Shown here: positions 58,615 to 64,000 of the stretch, in pieces
How the letters are laid out: each line of letters starts with the position of its first letter
How positions within the stretch are numbered: position 1 is the stretch's first letter
Origin: Cycas panzhihuaensis
Lineage: Eukaryota; Cycadophyta
Length of the DNA: 64,000 nucleotides
Direction of reading: 5' to 3'
Assembly: GCA_023213395.1 (NCBI GenBank)
Contig: CM041465.1
Span: forward strand, 225,005,741 to 225,069,740
Position numbers and translations under genes: made by a program
The notes under the pieces: model-generated
Databases searched by the model: none
What the model saw: the letters and a program-made list of their open reading frames with translations, nothing else
What the model was told of the DNA's origin: nothing

Positions 58615-59098
58615 ATTCTAAAAAAGAAAACTTCAACAACATTTTATTTCCCTTTTTATATAGAAATTTGAAATCATAAACTTGGATTTTACTTAACCAG
58701 TTTTATTTTTCTAGGTTCAATTAGCATTAATTGAGATTTTTTGCATAGTTGGCATGGCCTATTCATATTTACAATTTACTACATAGTGGATATTATCCTT
58801 ATTTTATAAGTGTATGCTTGGTTGCAAACATATCCTTGTTATGTGTTGTCTTTAATTGATTCATGTTATTTAACCTCCTAATTTCAAAAGCTATTAGGTG
58901 GATTTCTTACATGGGGATTACTATAATGCTTGTTATAAATGTATCACACTTTACTATAAAAGGCTTGGTAGAGTTGTCAATGATCAATACTAGAGTTATG
59001 GTGATTGGTTGATCAATTTTTTGCAAGACTTCTTTTCTACTTTGATTATGTGCAAAAGAATCCTCCTTTAGCTTGTTTGTCAAAGCAAGTATTACACA
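58615..59098 (-). pseudogene. Gypsy-3 RNase H (right part)
   Basis: Minus-strand RT/RNase H connection and start of RNase H. The stretch near 58940-59090 includes LTNKLKEDSFAHNQSRKEVL, TLVLIIDNSTKPFIVKCDTF, which follows the L-x-K-D-x-F-W...L-x-x-A-P-V-L...F-x-V-x-x-D-A-S pattern of gypsy elements. The downstream half (58640-58930) is decayed. It continues the integrase remnant left of gypsy-4. It ends abruptly at about 59098 against a LINE. Confidence 0.7.
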
Positions 59099-59099
59099 A

Positions 59100-59399
59100 G
59101 CATGATCTCCTATATAATTTATACCTAATCTAGTTTTCGCTCTTGACCATACCTGTTATTTGCAATAATATGTTGTTCCATATGGTGAAAATACCTTTAG
59201 AATGACCTTAAGCACTAATGTTTATAGTGGATTAACTTCTATTACTCTAAGTTTGGTTGTAATTTACTAATTCCTCTTTAGACAACTTGGTCTCTTGAAG
59301 AAGTAGAACATAAGACTTCCACTCCTTAATCCATTTCTTTAGGATTCATTTTGTTGAGGATGAACCTGAACCTTTCACATTCCATGATATGATAATCAT
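59100..59399 (-). pseudogene. LINE ORF2 endonuclease N-terminus
   Basis: Minus-strand start at the ATG 59397-59399, MIIISWNVKGSGSSSTK, then KSYVLLLQETKLSKEELVNY and GIFTIWNNILL. This is the opening of the apurinic-type endonuclease (EEP) domain of plant LINE ORF2, including the conserved WN and QETK motifs. It contains a TGA after STK and further stops. It is cut at about 59100 by gypsy-3 sequence, so RT is missing here. Confidence 0.82.
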
Positions 59400-59449
59400 T
59401 TCCTTCCCTCATGGGATAGAGTTTTCCTAGTTTTAGTGACTTCTTAATT

Positions 59450-60990
59450 GTCATTCATATTCTCAATCTTTTGGTTGTCTAAGGTGAAGTTATCATTGTA
59501 TATGCGTAGTTGCTTTGGGCTCCTTTAGATGGACCCTTATAAAGGGTTTCCTTATTTGTTAGCTTGCCTTGCTTCCTCTTCTCAATATCGCCACAATCCA
59601 TATCAGTCTCATTAGTTGGCATCAACTCTATGCTTTTCCAAATCCTAGACAACCCTTATATTGTGTGCTTGGTGGTGATTTTACATTTTTGGTACAATAT
59701 CAATGTCTTGTGACATCAATTCTAAGTCTATTCCCTCATTGCTCCTCAAGTCATTATTAACTTGGAAAACTAAGGGTCTTATCAAAGGGCTCTCAAACAT
59801 ACATACTCAAAGGTTGGGAGAGACTATCTAGCCTACAATCATACTTCCAAAGGGAGGTGATCCATATGCTATCATCTCTTGTCCATTGGGACCTTAGGCA
59901 ACACCTTCCTCACAATCCCTAATAGGGATGTCCCTTGAGAAGTAATACATAATGTTGTTCTTAACTGATTCGTCATGTCACATGGGCTCCTCAGATACCT
60001 CCATTACATAATTTGTCACATGATGATCTTCACCTTCTTCACTATTAGATGATAAGACTTGAATCTTCTTGACAAAAGTATTGTTTTACCTATTTCTTTG
60101 TTGATAATAGAACTAGGTTTGGAATGACCTTTTATTTGGGCCCAAAAAAAATCATTGTTGTCACCATAATTTGGTACCGATCTTGATGTAACCTCGTTCT
60201 AGGGACATGCATGGGCAAAGTGCTCATATTGATGGAAAACACCACACTTGTAAGAAACCTGATCATAATAAAGATCCTAGAGTCAAGATTGCTTCTCCAA
60301 GATAATCTCAATTTACTCTAGTAAACCATCTGTTAAATCTACTTTAACACAAATCTGGGCAAAGGAGGTTACCTTCCACAACAAAGTGGCTTCTGTAGTT
60401 TGATGTATCACCCAAGAGTTACACCAACAACCATGAAGGATTTTTCACTCTAAAAGTGCAAAGGAAAAAATGGAAGCTTTACCCAAACTAGAATAGTATC
60501 AAGTATTTCTTGTCCCAAATCTAATAACAAATCTTGATACTTCATGAACAAACTGCTTCAAACAATAAACCATGGGCCCTTTTCAAAAATAATGTTCTTG
60601 TCATTGGCATCCTTCAAGATCACCACAAAAAAGTTTCTACCCAAATTACAAATTTCAAGCTCCTAAGAGATTAAAGGAACCCAATTACACTAGATTCATG
60701 AGTTCGAGCCCCTTGGCAAGAGATTAAAGGACTTGTAGATGAGACTGCCCACCATCAAAGATGTGTTATTTTCAAACAAGAAGCTTATGTTAAACACTAC
60801 GTGTAAGGGTTGTGCTCCTTTTGTTTCACACATGAACCCCATTTAAGGGTCCTCTCTTCCACCACCCTTCCATCAAAGAATATAACCTGAGAAGACATAA
60901 GATGTCAAGGAAGGGATCCACCCTTTAAAGAAGAGGATGAACCTGCAACAATCATGTGCATCAAATAGATGCTAGCAATCAACAACCAAC
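59450..60990 (-). pseudogene. LINE ORF1 (DUF4283 and zinc-knuckle type)
   Basis: Minus-strand ORF1 upstream of the ORF2 start. Near 60270-60480 it reads LHGCWCNSWVIHQTTEATLL, AQICVKVDLTDGLLE, matching the DUF4283 / zf-CCHC_4 pattern (AR-x-C-V-x-x-D-L). At about 60205-60257, SYKCGVFHQYEHFAHACP is a zinc knuckle with its first Cys changed to Ser. Together these form the standard ORF1 of plant L1-type LINEs, an RNA-binding chaperone. Stops are frequent. The N-terminal limit near 60990 is approximate. Confidence 0.72.
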
Positions 60991-61821
60991 TTCCCTACTA
61001 ACATCCCACCATTTTAGTAATCATGTATTACTTCTAAATGGTCATCTTATTTAGTGCATAGTAGCTATTCACATTTTAAAAGATCTATCTTTATTTGTAC
61101 AAGTATGACTAGTGTAATATATGGCTTTTATTAGGGATTCTTACATTAATCTCTAATAATTATTGTATTAGTTATATAATTTTTATTTTATGATAATTTG
61201 AGTGTTAATATGGTATGATATAGATAGGTTTTATTCTACTTTAAATTGAATGATGTGTTCCATACCTTATTTAAAGATATCCATGTTAGTAAGTCTTATA
61301 ATACTTTGTATCATGTCCACATCTAAATGCATTTTTATTTAATAGATTGGTCTTGAGGAGTTACATTCATGGCATATTGTCTTACTACTATTCCACAACA
61401 TCCCTATTTAATAATTTTCCCATAAGATATAAAGACATTAATTATGTTATCAACGATCAAAATCCTTGGACTTGATGTGCATTACCTTCTTGTTCATGTC
61501 TTATGAATTTTATATCTAACTGAAAGGCAAAGGTCCTAAGTGTTCATAATCATCAAGACCCTAATAAAATAATAGGGCCTCTACTAGGATAGCTTGGGCT
61601 TTATTTTAGATAGTGTGGTCATCCATAAATATATGAGTATTTTCATAATTTTTTATATAATTAATAGAGACTCCATTTGCTATTATGGCATAAAATCATT
61701 TCATTTGTATTATATGCAATTTCAATAGTCTTGCTTTATGTTTGTTAATAAAATTATAGATGCCATTTGAATTAATTAAAACTAGGACTAAATGATACTT
61801 ATGAAGAAAAAAGAGAGATGG
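60991..61821. other. No gene recognised
   Basis: AT-rich, no domain. The right part borders the first copy of a ~190-bp duplication. Confidence 0.4.
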
Positions 61822-62015
61822 CATATAGACTAGTATTGCTATTGAAAAAGAAAGAGAATTAATTCTTTAGAGCGACATGGAGGCAACTACTTTGTTTCAC
61901 CCCTATTCATTCTTCATGCAACTAGTCTCTTTCTTAGTTAGTTGCATTTGCCAATCCCTCTTCTTTGGATAATAAATGAAAAGTATAATTCCACTCTTAA
62001 TCTAACTCATGCTTT
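61822..62015 (+). repeat. Direct repeat copy 1 (~190 bp)
   Basis: Nearly identical to 62925-63118 (about 6-8 differences by eye). Contains GAGAATTAATTCTTTAGAGC and TTGCCAATCCCTCTTCTTTG. Offset between copies is 1103 bp. Confidence 0.9.
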
Positions 62016-62924
62016 GTTTGGGGTGGTATCTACATGTATGGATCCATACCCTATATCTAAAGAAGAAAAAGCTTAAATTGCATGCCCCCTCCTCTCATAG
62101 TGCATAGACAAGTGCAATAGTCTATAACTAAAAAACATTGAAAACTTTTGTTAATTTATATTATGTGATTAAAGAGATTATAAGCTAGACCTTCCTCTAA
62201 GTTTTTAGGTTAAAGCAAATGAGATTGATGGAGGTGGTTCGTTGGAGCTCTCTTCTAATTTATTTCTTGTTGTTACCTTCATTTCATTTATATTTCTTCT
62301 TCGACTACTTCATCATGTATTGTACTTTCTTGATTGCTTGAATGATGTTTGTTGGAAATAATGATTACAATTCATATTTTATTTTAGATTCGAGGCCTCT
62401 CATATATATTTTAATTTGTTGGGCATTCAATGATTAGTGATGCATGTATTAAGAGCTCTTAATATTCTAGATTATATTTCACTAATATTATTGTTTGTTC
62501 TAGTCTAATCGATAATGTAAAGAAGTTATACGTGAATGCTTGCCATCATATAATCATGGTTCTATTCTGACATCTTATTGATTGTCATGCATACTATAAA
62601 TATGTTGATACTTTTAAACATAGGGTTACAAAGGTGATTATCTCCATGTCATGTCTCAAATAGAGCCTAAAATATAGGTTCAATTTGCTTATCTAATTTT
62701 ATGATAATATTTCTCTTTACCTCCATTTATTTTTCTTATATTAAATTTGCCTTAATATATTCATATGAGAATTAGTAGTGATAGTTATCATTAGCTTCTA
62801 TTTTTGTTCTATGCTAATTTTGTTGTCTACATAATATGAACTTCTAATTGTAGGAAAAGACTCATGATTGTGGCATGATTTTATTGAATCTTGATTTTTA
62901 GAGGGGCTATGGGTGTATGATTGT
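62016..62924. other. Spacer between direct repeats, no gene
   Basis: AT-rich, no domain found on either strand. Confidence 0.45.
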
Positions 62925-63118
62925 GGCACATAGACTATTATTGCTATTGAAAAAGAAAGAGAATTAATTCTTTAGAGCAACATGGAGGAAACTACTTTGT
63001 TTCACCCCTATTCATTCTTCATGCAATTAGTCTCTTTCTTAGTTAGTTGCATTTGCCAATCCCTCTTCTTTGGATAATAAATGAAAAGTATAATGCCACT
63101 CTTAATCTGACTCATGCT
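62925..63118 (+). repeat. Direct repeat copy 2 (~190 bp)
   Basis: Second copy of 61822-62015. It breaks off at CTCATGCT, where the TA microsatellite begins. Confidence 0.9.

Positions 63119-64000
<882 letters not shown>

Noticed and set aside
60690-60715. tRNA gene (GTTCGAGCCCC B-box-like)
   Set aside because: No A box at the right distance and no cloverleaf can be drawn.

Overview
The window looks like nuclear DNA from a land plant with a very large, repeat-packed genome. A gymnosperm is my best guess, but that is inference. The evidence is stacked Ty1/copia and Ty3/gypsy LTR retrotransposons, plant-type LINEs, long AT-rich spacers and only one convincing piece of a host gene. There is no bacterial-type gene organisation. 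Nearly all coding sequence is decayed retroelement pol/gag. Many stops fall where a conserved Gln codon is expected (CAG/CAA to TAG/TAA).

Layout. 1-4305: plus-strand copia element (copia-1; 5' end outside the window), split by a solo LTR. 4306-5010: C-terminal end of a LINE ORF2 (minus). 5930-7500: an LTR plus the 3' ORF of a gypsy-like element (minus). 7741-11765: plus-strand copia-2, which has lost its integrase and carries a 750-bp foreign insert in RNase H. 11766-41192: a deep nest. The outermost layer is a plus-strand gypsy (protease at 11.8 kb, integrase and 3' LTR at 39.05-41.2 kb). A minus-strand chromovirus (gypsy-1) lies in it, and its pol is split by copia-3 (14152-38508, TSD GATAA, two 514-bp LTRs, tRNA-Met-type PBS). 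Copia-3 contains a head-to-tail duplication of its whole pol region, a solo LTR (TSD TTAAG), a 3.1-kb gag-only LTR element (23513-26619) and a 9.7-kb Tat/Athila-like gypsy element (OTA, 26900-36595).

41235-43946 is a 1.15-kb-unit tandem repeat. Just downstream, 44105-44197 is the terminal coding exon of a plant poly(ADP-ribose) polymerase with a good 3' splice site and the catalytic-Glu motif LLYNEFIVYN. I found no upstream PARP exon, so the 44 kb of nested repeats to the left may be intron. That depends on the gene being intact, which cannot be settled here.

44.2-51.2 kb is mostly unannotatable AT-rich DNA with a SINE-like element (14-bp TSD) and small duplications. 51.2-59.1 kb is a decayed gypsy (gypsy-3) split by a nearly full-length chromovirus (gypsy-4, 52875-58609, TSD TCAAC). 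59.1-61.0 kb is the 5' part of a LINE (ORF1 plus the start of ORF2, minus). The window ends in a ~190-bp duplication and ~880 bp of TA/TG/TATG microsatellite.

All boundaries were read by eye. Domain limits are approximate unless a TSD or LTR edge is quoted.
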